Source: Paracidovorax cattleyae (lineage in GTDB: Bacteria > Pseudomonadota > Gammaproteobacteria > Burkholderiales > Burkholderiaceae_C). Taken from it: a DNA stretch of 64,000 nt. The stretch covers positions 62,001-126,000 of the forward strand of contig NZ_FNJL01000014.1 in NCBI RefSeq assembly GCF_900104515.1, written 5' to 3'. Positions within the stretch are counted from its first letter, which is position 1. The number at the start of each line of letters is the position of its first letter. Both the position numbers and the translations under genes were made by a program. This document shows positions 37,076 to 46,286 of the stretch, one piece after another. The notes under the pieces are model-generated. The model was not told the DNA's origin, did not search any database, and saw only the letters and a list, made by a program, of their open reading frames with translations.

Positions 37076-38161
37076 ATGTCCGTCAGCGACAACGATCTGA
37101 TCCACGCCTGGAAGCAGGTGCTCACGCTGTCCCGGCTCGAGCCCGGCCAGACGGTCACCGTGCTCACGGGCGCCGACACGCACCCTCAGACGCTGCGCTG
37201 CGCGATCGCGGCCTCCAGCGACCTGGGCGCGCGCGTCAACCGGCTGGACCTGCCGCCCGTCAACGCCGAGAAATCGCTCAGCCGCGATTCGCTGGCCTAC
37301 CTGGGCACCACGCCGTTGACCGGCAACCCGGCCGCCATCGCCGCGCTCAAGGCCAGCGACCTGGTGCTCGACCTCATGACCCTGCTGTTCTCCCCCGAGC
37401 AGCACGAGATCCTGCAGACCGGCACCAGGATCCTGCTGGCCGTGGAGCCGCCCGAGGTGCTGTGCCGCCTGGTGCCCACCGAGGCCGACCGCGCACGCGT
37501 GCAGGCCGCATCGAAGCGCATCGAGGCGGCCAGGCAGATGCACATCACCTCCGCGGCTGGCACCGACCTGCGCTGCGCGTTGGGCGAGTTCCCCGCCATC
37601 TGCGAATACGGCTTCGTGGACGAGCCCGGCCGGTGGGACCACTGGCCGAGCGGCTTCGTGCTGACCTGGCCCGACGAAGGCCAGAGCCACGGCCGCGTGG
37701 TGCTGGACCGCGGCGACATCCTGCTGCCCATGAAGGACTACGTGACCGATCCCATCGAACTCACGATCGAGAAGGGCTACGTGACGCGCATCAGCGGCGG
37801 CCTGCAGGCCGAGATCCTGAGCGAGTACATGGCCTCGTACGAAGACCCGGAAGCCTACGCCGTCTCCCATGTGGGCTGGGGCCTGCAGCCGCGCGCCCAC
37901 TGGTCGATGCTGGCGCACTACAACAAGGAGACCCACATCGGCATGGACGCCCGCGCCTTCGAGGGCAACTTCCTCTGGTCCATGGGCCCCAACAACGAAG
38001 CCGGCGGCAGCCGCACCACCGCCTGCCACATCGACATCCCCATGCGCCACTGCACGGTGGCACTGGACGGCACGCCGGTAGTGATCGACGGCGTGGTGCA
38101 GGACGAAGCAGGACTGGCACGCGCCGCCAGAAGACCCCAGCAAGGCAAGGACATCGCATGA
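37076..38161 (+). CDS. nicX: 2,5-dihydroxypyridine 5,6-dioxygenase
   Basis: 361 residues. The Fe(II) ligands known for P. putida NicX are at the same positions here: His265 (AVSHVGWG), His318 and Asp320 (ACHIDIP). It opens the pyridine ring of 2,5-dihydroxypyridine with O2 to give N-formylmaleamate, the NicD substrate. The family is an unusual extradiol-like dioxygenase with an M29-peptidase-like fold. ATG at 37076 with AAGGAG before it. The nicF start overlaps its stop (ATGA). Confidence 0.96.
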   Translation: MSVSDNDLIHAWKQVLTLSRLEPGQTVTVLTGADTHPQTLRCAIAASSDLGARVNRLDLPPVNAEKSLSRDSLAYLGTTPLTGNPAAIAALKASDLVLDLMTLLFSPEQHEILQTGTRILLAVEPPEVLCRLVPTEADRARVQAASKRIEAARQMHITSAAGTDLRCALGEFPAICEYGFVDEPGRWDHWPSGFVLTWPDEGQSHGRVVLDRGDILLPMKDYVTDPIELTIEKGYVTRISGGLQAEILSEYMASYEDPEAYAVSHVGWGLQPRAHWSMLAHYNKETHIGMDARAFEGNFLWSMGPNNEAGGSRTTACHIDIPMRHCTVALDGTPVVIDGVVQDEAGLARAARRPQQGKDIA

Positions 38162-38835
38162 CGAACGCCACCACCAACAGCGCCCAGGGCGTCCCCGCCG
38201 GGGCCGTCCAGGGCGACATCTCCGCCTACGCCCGCCAGGGCTTCGGCACGCCGCTGCCGCTCAAGGCGCCCTTCGGCCTGCTCATCATCGACTTCGTCAA
38301 CGGCTTCGCCGACCCGGCGGTGTTCGGCGGCGGCAACATTCCCGAGGCGATCGAGCGCACCCGCGGCCTGCTGGCCCATGCGCGCGAGCGCGGCTGGCCG
38401 GTGGCGCACAGCCGCATCGTGTTCTCGGACGACGACGCGGACAGCAACATCTTCTGCCTGAAGGTGCCCGGCATGCTGACGCTGAAGGAAGACAGCCCGG
38501 CCAGCGCCATCGTGCCCGAGCTGGCCCCCGCCCCCGGCGAATACGTGGTGCGCAAGAGCACGCCCTCGGCCTTCTTCGGCACCATGCTCGCGCCCTGGCT
38601 GGCCCAGCGCGGCGTGCAGACGCTGCTGGTGGCCGGCTGCGTGACCAGCGGCTGCGTGCGCGCCAGCGTGGTCGATGCCATGCAGTCGGGCTTCCGCCCG
38701 CTGGTGGTGGCCGACTGCTGCGGCGACCGCGCCCTGGGCCCGCACGAGGCCAACCTGTTCGACATGGCGCAGAAGTACGCGGCCGTGATGCCCCTCGACC
38801 AGGCCCTGGCCGATACCGGCGCGCTCGCGCGTTGA
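38158..38835 (+). CDS. nicF: Maleamate amidohydrolase
   Basis: 225 residues, isochorismatase-like cysteine hydrolase. Catalytic triad Asp45 (LLIIDFVNGF), Lys133 (VRKSTPSAFFG) and Cys161 (VAGCVTSGCVRAS). It deamidates maleamate to maleate and ammonia. It is translationally coupled to nicX. The first 30 residues before the core are also present in known NicF proteins. Confidence 0.94.
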   Translation: MTNATTNSAQGVPAGAVQGDISAYARQGFGTPLPLKAPFGLLIIDFVNGFADPAVFGGGNIPEAIERTRGLLAHARERGWPVAHSRIVFSDDDADSNIFCLKVPGMLTLKEDSPASAIVPELAPAPGEYVVRKSTPSAFFGTMLAPWLAQRGVQTLLVAGCVTSGCVRASVVDAMQSGFRPLVVADCCGDRALGPHEANLFDMAQKYAAVMPLDQALADTGALAR

Positions 38836-38849
38836 AATAACGCCGCTCC

Positions 38850-41141
38850 ATGAACCTGCTCCAGCCCCACGACCTGCACGCCCCGCTGCTGGACCGCCCC
38901 GACACCCTGCTGGTCGTGCGCCAGCCCGTGGCGCCTCCGAAGCCTGCGCCGGGGCAGCCCGGTTCGGGCACCGACTACGTGCAGGCCACGCCCGAGATCT
39001 TCGTGGCCGTGCTCGCCGACCCCGGTGCGGAAGCAGGCTGGCGCGCCCTGGCCTTCAACGGCCACGTGGACCTGGGCACGGGCATCCGCACCGCCCTGGC
39101 GCAAATCGTGGCGGAAGAACTGGAAGTGCCTCTGGCCCGGCTGGAGATGGTGCTGGGCCACACGGCCGCATCGCCCAACCAGGGGCCGACCATCGCCAGC
39201 GCGAGCATCCAGATTTCCGCGGTGCCGCTGCGCCGCGCGGCGGCCCAGGCGCGCGAGCAGCTGCTGGCGCTCGCCGCCGCGCAATGGGGCGTGGATGCCG
39301 AACGCTTGCAAGCGTGCGATGGCATCGTGCGCCTCGCGGATGGCGGCGATGCGCGCACGCTCCATTACGGACAGCTATTGCACGGGCTGCAGGGGCAGCG
39401 CCTGCACCTGCCGCTGGCGCCGCCCGAGCAGCCGGTGAAGCTCAAGCCCGCGAGCGAATACCGGCTGGTGGGCCGCGGCGCCGCGCGCGTGGACATTCCC
39501 GCCAAGGCCACCGGCGAGCTTAGCTTCGTGCACGACGTGCGCGTGCCCGGCATGCGCCATGGCCGCGTGGTGCGCCCGCCGCACCCGGGCCGCGACGGCG
39601 GCGACTTCATCGGCCACTGCCTCGTCGCCGTGGACCCTGCCTCCGTCGCCCACCTGCCGGGCCATGTGCAGGTGGTCACCGAGGGCGACTTCGTCGGCGT
39701 GGTGGCCGACCGGGAAGAGCAGGCCATCGCCGCCCTGCGCGCGCTGCGCGTGCAATGGCGCCCCGTGCCGCCCGCCCCCGACCTGAGCGACCTGGCGGGC
39801 GCGATCCGCGCGAACCCGGCGCAGCGCCGCGTGCTGATGGACGAGGGCGACGTGGACGCCGCCTTCGCGGGCGCCGAAACGGCCGCCGTGCTGGAGCGCA
39901 GCTACGTCTGGCCCTACCAGATGCACGCCTCCATCGGCCCGTCCTGCGCGGTGGCCGATTTCCAGGGCGGGCGGCTCAACGTGTGGTCCGGCACGCAGAA
40001 CCCGCACATGCTGCGCACCGACCTGGACCGGCTGCTGCGGCTGGGCGAGGACCGCATCGACATCGTGCGCCTGGAGGCAGCGGGCTGCTACGGCCGCAAC
40101 TGCGCCGACGACGTGTGCGCCGACGCGGCCCTGCTGTCCATGGCCGTGGGCGCGCCGGTGCGCGTGCAGCTCACGCGCGAGCAGGAGCACCAGTGGGAGC
40201 CCAAGGGCACGGGCCAGCTCATGGACGTGCGCGCAGCCATCGGCCAGGGCGGCGAGCTACTGGCCTGCGATTTCGCCGTGCGCTACCCGTCCAACGATGC
40301 GCCCCTGCTGGCCCTGCTGCTCACGGGCCGCGTGCCGGGCCAGCCGCGCACGCTGGAGATGGGCGACCGCACCGCCGTGCCGCCCTACCGCTACGCGAGC
40401 CGGCGCATCGCCTGCCACGACATGGCGCCGCTGGTGCGCTCCTCGTGGCTGCGCGGCGTCTCGGCCCTGCCCAACTCCTTCGCCCACGACTGCATGATCG
40501 ACGAGCTGGCCCACGCGGCCGGCGCCGACCCGGTGGACTACCGCATCCGCCACCTGGGCGACCCGCGCGCCATCGAACTGATCGAGGCCACGGCGCGCCA
40601 TGCCGGCTGGCAGCGCGGGCAGCCGGGCAGCCGGGGCCAGCCCGGTGCCCACGGCCTGCTGCGCGGGCGCGGCGTGGCCTATGCGCGCTATGTGCACAGC
40701 CGCTTTCCCGGCTTCGGCGCAGCCTGGGCGGCCTGGGTCGTCGATATCGAGGTCGATCCGGCGAGCGGCCGCATCGCCGTGCGGCGCGTGGTGGTGGGCC
40801 AGGACACGGGCATGATGGTCAACCCCGATGGCGTGCGCCACCAGATCCACGGCAACGTCATCCAGACGCTGAGCCGCAGCCTGCTGGAGCGCGTGGCCTT
40901 CGACGACCGGGGCGTGGCCAGCCGCGAATGGGGCGGCTACCCCATCATCGGCTTCCGCGACGTGCCGCCGATCGAGGTGGTGCTGATGCCGCGCCAGGAC
41001 GAGCCGCCCATGGGTGCCGGCGAGTCTGCCTCGGTGCCGGGTCCGGCCGCATTGGCCAATGCCCTGTTCGACGCCACGGGGCGGCGCTTCTACCAGGCGC
41101 CGTTCACCCCGGACGTGGTGCGGCCAGCGCTCGGCACCTGA
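38850..41141 (+). CDS. nicB: Nicotinate dehydrogenase molybdopterin subunit
   Basis: 763 residues of the xanthine dehydrogenase large-subunit family, covering the whole Mo-pterin region of P. putida NicB but without its cytochrome tail. Conserved motifs: VTAFNGHVDLG-like segment ALAFNGHVDLGTGIRTALAQ, ATGELSFVHDVRVPGMRHG, GCYGRNCADDVCADAALLS, and the catalytic Glu in PPMGAGESASVPG near the end. It hydroxylates nicotinate with water-derived oxygen and passes electrons to NicA. It starts 14 bp after the nicF stop; xdhC follows after a single base. Electrons must leave through the haem subunit encoded in the opposite arm. Confidence 0.9.
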   Translation: MNLLQPHDLHAPLLDRPDTLLVVRQPVAPPKPAPGQPGSGTDYVQATPEIFVAVLADPGAEAGWRALAFNGHVDLGTGIRTALAQIVAEELEVPLARLEMVLGHTAASPNQGPTIASASIQISAVPLRRAAAQAREQLLALAAAQWGVDAERLQACDGIVRLADGGDARTLHYGQLLHGLQGQRLHLPLAPPEQPVKLKPASEYRLVGRGAARVDIPAKATGELSFVHDVRVPGMRHGRVVRPPHPGRDGGDFIGHCLVAVDPASVAHLPGHVQVVTEGDFVGVVADREEQAIAALRALRVQWRPVPPAPDLSDLAGAIRANPAQRRVLMDEGDVDAAFAGAETAAVLERSYVWPYQMHASIGPSCAVADFQGGRLNVWSGTQNPHMLRTDLDRLLRLGEDRIDIVRLEAAGCYGRNCADDVCADAALLSMAVGAPVRVQLTREQEHQWEPKGTGQLMDVRAAIGQGGELLACDFAVRYPSNDAPLLALLLTGRVPGQPRTLEMGDRTAVPPYRYASRRIACHDMAPLVRSSWLRGVSALPNSFAHDCMIDELAHAAGADPVDYRIRHLGDPRAIELIEATARHAGWQRGQPGSRGQPGAHGLLRGRGVAYARYVHSRFPGFGAAWAAWVVDIEVDPASGRIAVRRVVVGQDTGMMVNPDGVRHQIHGNVIQTLSRSLLERVAFDDRGVASREWGGYPIIGFRDVPPIEVVLMPRQDEPPMGAGESASVPGPAALANALFDATGRRFYQAPFTPDVVRPALGT

Positions 41142-41142
41142 C

Positions 41143-42117
41143 ATGGAAGCGGGCGACCTGGACAGCCTCGTGCTGCGCACGGCGAACGGCTGGCTGCAGG
41201 CCGGCGTCCCCGCATGGCTCGTGGCCGTCGCACGCACCTGGGGATCGTCCCCGCGCCCTCCCGGATCGCTGATGGCGATGAATGCGCGCGGCGAGGTGGC
41301 GGGATCGGTGTCGGGCGGCTGCATCGAGGACGATCTGGTGCGCCGCGTGCAGCAGCAGGCAACGGCGCAAGCGCAGGCCGAGGGTACCGCGGCGCTCCCC
41401 GAAGTCCTGCGCTACGGCATCTCGGCCGACGAGGCCCACCGCTTCGGCCTGCCCTGCGGCGGCACCGTGGAACTGGTGATGGAGCCGCTGCAGGAGCGCA
41501 GCCGGTTGCCGGAACTGCTCTACGCCTGCGCGCAGCGGCGCTGCGTTGAGCGCACGCTGCACCTGGCCACCGGGGCGGTACGGTTGCGCGACCGTGCGCA
41601 GGCCGCCGCGCCAGTACTGGAAGCGGACCGCTTCGTGGCCTGCTTCGCGCCAGTCGCGCGCCTGGTCGTCATCGGCGCGGGCGACACCGCGTACTACGCA
41701 TGCCAGATGGCTGTGAACGTCGGCTTCGACATCGTGCTGTGCGACCCGCGCCTGGAGCAGGCCCCTGCCTGGGCGCAGGGCCGCATCGCCTTCACGCGCG
41801 ACATGCCCGACGACGTGGTCCTGGCGCTGAGGGAAGACGACCGCACGGCCGTGCTCGCCCTGAGCCACGATCCCAAGCTCGACGACCTGGCCCTGATCGA
41901 GGCCCTGCGCTCGCGCGCGTTCTACGTCGGCGCCATCGGATCGCGCAACAACAGCGCCCGACGGCGCGAACGGCTGCGGCTGCACTTCGGGCTGCAGGAC
42001 GCCGAACTGCAGCGCCTGCACGGCCCGGCGGGCCTGTTCATCGGCAGCCGGACACCCGCCGAGATCGCCCTCTCGATGGTGGCCGAGGTGGTGGCGGCGA
42101 AGAACGGCGCACTTTAA
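41143..42117 (+). CDS. XdhC-family molybdoenzyme maturation factor
   Basis: 324 residues. The N-terminal XdhC domain has VARTWGSSPRPPGSLMAM and VAGSVSGGCIEDDLV; the C-terminal Rossmann domain has VVIGAGDTAYYACQMA and the family motif FYVGAIGSRNNSARRRERL. XdhC proteins bind and sulfurate the Mo cofactor before insertion into xanthine-dehydrogenase-type enzymes. The gene begins one base after the Mo subunit stop, so it very likely serves nicotinate dehydrogenase. It is convergent to the Bug gene. Confidence 0.92.
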   Translation: MEAGDLDSLVLRTANGWLQAGVPAWLVAVARTWGSSPRPPGSLMAMNARGEVAGSVSGGCIEDDLVRRVQQQATAQAQAEGTAALPEVLRYGISADEAHRFGLPCGGTVELVMEPLQERSRLPELLYACAQRRCVERTLHLATGAVRLRDRAQAAAPVLEADRFVACFAPVARLVVIGAGDTAYYACQMAVNVGFDIVLCDPRLEQAPAWAQGRIAFTRDMPDDVVLALREDDRTAVLALSHDPKLDDLALIEALRSRAFYVGAIGSRNNSARRRERLRLHFGLQDAELQRLHGPAGLFIGSRTPAEIALSMVAEVVAAKNGAL

Positions 42118-42134
42118 AGCGGCCCAAAGAACCC

Positions 42135-43121
42135 TTAATCCACGCTGGCGCCGGACTCCTTCACCACCCGGCCCCACTTCACGCTCTCCTTCTGGATGAA
42201 ATCGGCAAACTGCGCGGGTGTCTCGCCGGCCGCCTCGGCGCCCTGCTCCGCAAGCTTCTTGCTGATGTCGGGCTGCGCGAGCACCTTCACGATGGTGGCG
42301 TTCAGTTTGGCGACGACCGGCGCGGGCGTGCCGGCCGGCGCGAACATGCCGAACCACGACGTGGCCTCGTAGCCGGGCACGCCGGCTTCGGCGATCGTCG
42401 GCACGTCGGGCAGCTCGGGCGAGCGTTTGGCCGTGGTGACGGCGATGGCGCGCAGTTTGCCCGAGCGCACGTGCTGGATGGCCGAGGGCATGTTGTCGAA
42501 CATGATCGCGATCTGGTTGCCCAGCAGGTCCGTCACGGCCGGCGCACTGCCTTTGTAGGGCACGTGCACCATGTCCACCTTGGCCATGCTCTTGAACAGC
42601 TCGCCCGAGAGGTGGATGGAGCTGCCGCTGCCGGACGATCCGAAGTTCACCTTGCCCGGGTTCGCCTTGGCATAGGCGATCAGCTCCTGCACCGTCTTGA
42701 ACGGCTGCGCCGGATTGGCCACCAGCAGGTTGGGCACGTTGGCCACGCGCGTGAGCGGCGCGAAGTCCTTGATCGGGTCGAACGGCATCTTCCTGTAGAG
42801 CGCGGCGTTGATGGCATGCGTGCCCACCGTGCCCATGAAGAGCGTGTAGCCGTCGGCCGGGGCGCGTGCCGCCACCTGGCCGCCGATGTTGCCGCCCGCA
42901 CCGGCGCGGTTGTCCACCACCACCGGCTGGCCCAGTTCGGTGCCCATGCCCTGGGCGATGATGCGCGCCAGGATGTCGGTGGTGCCGCCGGCCGCGAAGG
43001 GCACGACGATGGTGATGGTCTTGCTCGGGAATGCCTGCGCGGCGGCCAGCCCGGGCAGGAGCGCGCAGGCGGCCGCGGCGGCGATCAGGCCGCGGCGGAA
43101 GATGGAGTGGGCGATGGTCAT
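42135..43121 (-). CDS. Bug-family tripartite tricarboxylate transporter receptor
   Basis: 328 residues with a signal peptide ending in LLPGLAAAQA. Bug motifs: KTITIVVPFAAGGTTDILAR and GQPVVVDNRAGAGGNIGGQ. It is a periplasmic solute-binding protein, ligand unknown. It is the last gene of the minus-strand 3-oxoadipate cluster, 55 bp after the catC-like gene, so its ligand may be an acid that enters that pathway. Confidence 0.9.
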   Translation of the reverse strand: MTIAHSIFRRGLIAAAAACALLPGLAAAQAFPSKTITIVVPFAAGGTTDILARIIAQGMGTELGQPVVVDNRAGAGGNIGGQVAARAPADGYTLFMGTVGTHAINAALYRKMPFDPIKDFAPLTRVANVPNLLVANPAQPFKTVQELIAYAKANPGKVNFGSSGSGSSIHLSGELFKSMAKVDMVHVPYKGSAPAVTDLLGNQIAIMFDNMPSAIQHVRSGKLRAIAVTTAKRSPELPDVPTIAEAGVPGYEATSWFGMFAPAGTPAPVVAKLNATIVKVLAQPDISKKLAEQGAEAAGETPAQFADFIQKESVKWGRVVKESGASVD

Positions 43122-43176
43122 GGCTTGTTTCCTCGGATCTCTTCGTTGTAGGGATGGGGATGCGGCGCGCCCGCGC

Positions 43177-43461
43177 TCACTCCTGCACGATGGACGACGG
43201 GTGGTTGGCCAGCGGCGTCACCTTGATCTCCATGTACGGGAACAGCGGCAGGCCGCTCAGGATCGCGTGGAGCTCGTCGTTGCCGGACACGTCGAAGATG
43301 CTCACGTTGGCGTATTCGCCGACGACGCGCCACAGGTGGCGCCATTGGCCATCGCGCTGCAGCTGCTGCGAATACTCCTTCTCCTTGCGCTTGATCTCGT
43401 CGGCCACGTCGGGGGCCAGCGTGGACGGGATGCGGACGGTCATTTCAGCCATGAACAGCAT
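43177..43461 (-). CDS. catC: Muconolactone delta-isomerase-like protein
   Basis: 94 residues, the full length of CatC (92-96). Typical sequence: MTVRIPSTLAPDVADEIKRK, GQWRHLWRVVGEYANVSIFD, and LSGLPLFPYMEIKVTPLANH with the usual HP ending. CatC converts muconolactone to 3-oxoadipate enol-lactone, the PcaD substrate, and pcaD lies in the same run. No catA or catB is present, so the source of muconolactone, or of a related lactone, is open. Confidence 0.88.
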   Translation of the reverse strand: MLFMAEMTVRIPSTLAPDVADEIKRKEKEYSQQLQRDGQWRHLWRVVGEYANVSIFDVSGNDELHAILSGLPLFPYMEIKVTPLANHPSSIVQE

Positions 43462-43522
43462 GGGTTTCTCCTTGAGGATTCGGGTTGGGATGTGGAAAGA
43501 AAGCGGACGGCCCGTACGGCCA

Positions 43523-44860
43523 TCACAGATGCGGCCAGACCAGCATGGTCACGGCATAGATCGCGCCCACGAGCAGCATGGAGACCACGGTGTAGCCCAT
43601 GATGTCCTTGAGCTTGAGCTTGGACAGCGCCAGCGCCGGCAGGATCCAGAACGGCTGCACCAGGTCGTTCCAGCCGTTGCCCAGCATCACCGACATGGCC
43701 GTCTGCGCCTGCGAAGCGCCCAGCGTGGTGGCCGCGTTGATCATGAACGGGCCCTGCAGCACCCAGTGGCCGCCGCCCGAGGGCGCGAAGAAGTTGATCA
43801 CGAAGGAACTCACGAGGCCCCACAGCGGCAGCGTGGCGGCAGTGGAGATGTTCACGAACACGTGCGCGATCGATTCCACCAGCCCCGAGCCGTGCATGAT
43901 CGCCATGATGCCGGCGTAGAACGGGAACTGCAGGATGATCCCGCCGATCGTCTTCACGCCCTCGTTGACCTTCTCCACGTACTTCATCGGCGTGCCCAGC
44001 AGCAGCACCCCGAGGAACAGGATGAAGAAGTTGATCATGTTCAGGTCGAGGTTGCCGCCCTTGATGAAGTGCATGGCCACGTACGCCATGCCGCACAGCC
44101 CGATCAGCAGGCTCAGCACGCGGCTGTTGTTGAGGCGGTACGCCAGCGTCTTCTCGTCGCCCAGCAGGCCCTCGGCGCCGGCGGCGGGCTTCGTGTCGGC
44201 CACGGTGGCGGGGTCCAGCTCGACCACCTTCTCACCCTGCTTCGGGTGCATGGCGGCATTGAGCAGTGGCAGCGCGATCAGCACGGCGAGGCTGGTGAGC
44301 AGGATGGGCGCGGAGAAGATCGTCTGCGTGAGCGGGATCAGGCCCATCGTGCCCTCGAAGGCATGGCCCTTGGTGGAGATCAGTACGGGAATCGTCGCCG
44401 AGAAGCCCAGGCTGTACATGGTGAAGCCCGTGTAGGCCGCCGCGATGATCAGCGGATAGTGCACGCCCTTCACCTTGAGGGCCAGTTTGCGCGCCATGAT
44501 GCCGCCGATCACCAGGCCGAAGCCCCAGTTCAGGTAGCTGCCCACGCCGCCCACGATGGTCGCGACGATGATGGCCTGCCGCGGCGTGTCCACGCGCGCG
44601 GCGATGCGGTCGAGAAAACGGTCCACGATAGGCGCGGCCGCCAGCACGTAACCCATCACCAGGATCACGGCCATCTGCGTCGTGAAGGCCAGCAGGCTCC
44701 AGAAGCCCTTGCCCCAGTCCTGCACCACGGCGTCGATCGGGCGGCTCTCCACGCCGAAAGCGAGCGCCATGGTCAGCAGCGTGAGCAGGATCGCGAAGAC
44801 GAACGGATCGGGCAGGTAGCGCCGCATCAGTTCGGTAAAGAAGGCGGTGATTTTCGACAT
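43523..44860 (-). CDS. AtoE-type short-chain fatty acid transporter
   Basis: 445 residues with about twelve membrane segments. It matches the AtoE family: RYLPDPFVFAILLTLLTMAL near the start, SYLNWGFGLVIGGIMARK, and FFAPSGGGHWVLQGPFMINA near the end. Members carry short-chain fatty acids or acetoacetate. In this cluster it could import an aliphatic acid or lactone degraded through 3-oxoadipate. Start at 44860 (MSKITAFFTEL). Confidence 0.88.
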   Translation of the reverse strand: MSKITAFFTELMRRYLPDPFVFAILLTLLTMALAFGVESRPIDAVVQDWGKGFWSLLAFTTQMAVILVMGYVLAAAPIVDRFLDRIAARVDTPRQAIIVATIVGGVGSYLNWGFGLVIGGIMARKLALKVKGVHYPLIIAAAYTGFTMYSLGFSATIPVLISTKGHAFEGTMGLIPLTQTIFSAPILLTSLAVLIALPLLNAAMHPKQGEKVVELDPATVADTKPAAGAEGLLGDEKTLAYRLNNSRVLSLLIGLCGMAYVAMHFIKGGNLDLNMINFFILFLGVLLLGTPMKYVEKVNEGVKTIGGIILQFPFYAGIMAIMHGSGLVESIAHVFVNISTAATLPLWGLVSSFVINFFAPSGGGHWVLQGPFMINAATTLGASQAQTAMSVMLGNGWNDLVQPFWILPALALSKLKLKDIMGYTVVSMLLVGAIYAVTMLVWPHL

Positions 44861-44950
44861 GGAAGAACTTGTCTCGCTGTTATGGGATGAATGAGAGAAG
44901 AAGAGAAATCGCTTCAGTGGCGCAGCTTCTGGAACCGTCTCGGCCTGTCC

Positions 44951-45086
44951 TGTCAGAAGGCCGCGGAGCAGGCCACGCCAGCAGACGCCGTGGAACGGGC
45001 TTCGCCCGGCCACCGGCGGCGTCCCCCTTCCCGGAGCGCGCAGCGGTCCGAGAGAAGGGGGAAGGCGCGCAGCGCATCAGGGGGTA
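44951..45086 (+). repeat. Structured intergenic repeat, copy C
   Basis: Same orientation as copy A. TTCG-loop hairpin at 44987-45017 and CCCCCTT/AAGGGGG stem at 45023-45061. The tail ends 2 bp from the stop codon of the minus-strand SDR gene. Confidence 0.85.
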
Positions 45087-45088
45087 GT

Positions 45089-45823
45089 TCACACACCGGC
45101 CACGCCAACGGTCATGCCGCCGCAGACATAGAGCACCTGCCCCGTGACGAAGCCGCTGCGCGCATCGAGCAGGTACGACACGGCATGCGCCACGTCGTCC
45201 GGCGTGCCCACGCGCTTCACGGGCACCGCATCGATGATGGCCTGCGTGCGCGGTGCATCCGGCGGGTTGGCGCGGTCGAACAGCTCGGTGCGGATGGGCC
45301 CGGGACCGATCGCGTTGGCCGTGATGCCGTGGCGCCCCAGCTCCAGCGCCCAGACGCGCGTCATGCCGATCAGGCCGGCCTTGGTGGCCGAGTACGCGGT
45401 GCGCAGCTCCTTGCCCAGGGCGGCGCGCGAGGACATGTTCACGATGCGCCCGAAGCCGGCCGCCTGCATGCCCGGCAGCAGCGCCTGCATGCACTGCAGG
45501 CTGCAGCGCAGGTTCAGCGCAACAGCCAGGTCGAACTGCTCCAGCGTCTGCTCGGCCGCCCCGGCCGGCACCACGATGCCGACGTTGTTGACCAGCCGCG
45601 TGATCGGTCCGCCGGCCAGCGCCTGCTGCAGCGCGCGCGCCGTCTCTGCGGGATTGGACAGGTCGGCCTGGATGCCGCCGGGCACGCGATCGACCAGGCG
45701 GTCGATGACGACCGGCTCGTAGCCGTCGGCGCGGCAGCGTTCGGCCGTCGCCGCGCCGATGCCGGCGCCGCCGCCGGTGATGAGAACGCGCTCGCGCACG
45801 GAGGAGACCAGGGAATTCGTCAT
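45089..45823 (-). CDS. Short-chain dehydrogenase/reductase
   Basis: 244 residues of the classical SDR family: cofactor motif VLITGGGAGIGAATAE (GGxxxGIG), NNVG, the catalytic IVNMSSRAALG...YSATKAG (Ser, Tyr, Lys) and the C-terminal GFVTGQVLYVCGG. The Asp after strand 2 (VVIDRLVD) favours NAD(H). It oxidises or reduces a hydroxyl/keto group of a pathway intermediate; the substrate is not known. Third from the end of the minus-strand cluster. Confidence 0.88.
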   Translation of the reverse strand: MTNSLVSSVRERVLITGGGAGIGAATAERCRADGYEPVVIDRLVDRVPGGIQADLSNPAETARALQQALAGGPITRLVNNVGIVVPAGAAEQTLEQFDLAVALNLRCSLQCMQALLPGMQAAGFGRIVNMSSRAALGKELRTAYSATKAGLIGMTRVWALELGRHGITANAIGPGPIRTELFDRANPPDAPRTQAIIDAVPVKRVGTPDDVAHAVSYLLDARSGFVTGQVLYVCGGMTVGVAGV

Positions 45824-45870
45824 GGGGAATCCTTCAGGGGAATAGGTGGTGCCGCGCCGCAGCGGACGGC

Positions 45871-46167
45871 TCACAGGTAGCACTGTCCGTCCACGTAGGC
45901 CTTGCGCCAGCGCGTGAGCACCACGCGCTCGAACAGGCCGGCGGCATGGAAGGGATCGGATTCGATGAAGCGCTGCGCCTCTTCGCGCGCATCCATCGCC
46001 ACCACGTAGAGGCCGCCGCCCAGATCCCTGCCGCCGTCGTCCAGCTTGGCCCCGCAGGCCAGCAGCAGGGCCTTGTGGCGGTCCAGGAATTCCAGGTGCG
46101 CGGCGCGCGTGGCCTGGCGCACGTGCTGGTGGCCGGGCTTGTCGAAGGTTTCGATGATGAAAGGCAT
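45871..46167 (-). CDS. YciI-like protein
   Basis: 98 residues, a ferredoxin-like dimeric alpha-beta barrel fold of the YCII family. Features: MPFIIETFDKPGHQHVRQAT with the conserved His/Asp region, HKALLLACGAKLDDGG, and ESDPFHAAGLFERVVLTRWR. Some relatives act in aromatic degradation (for example the dehydrochlorinase TftG), others are isomerase-like; the role here is unknown. It lies between the SDR and the cyclase-family gene. Confidence 0.78.
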   Translation of the reverse strand: MPFIIETFDKPGHQHVRQATRAAHLEFLDRHKALLLACGAKLDDGGRDLGGGLYVVAMDAREEAQRFIESDPFHAAGLFERVVLTRWRKAYVDGQCYL

Positions 46168-46286
46168 GGCGTGTTCTTCCGTGCGGCAGGCCGGCACATG
46201 GCGGATGCCGCGGGCCAAGGGGCCTGCGGCGTGTTCGGGATGGGTGGCTCCCGGGCCCGCGGGCCCGGGAAGTGGCGGCGGTGGTC

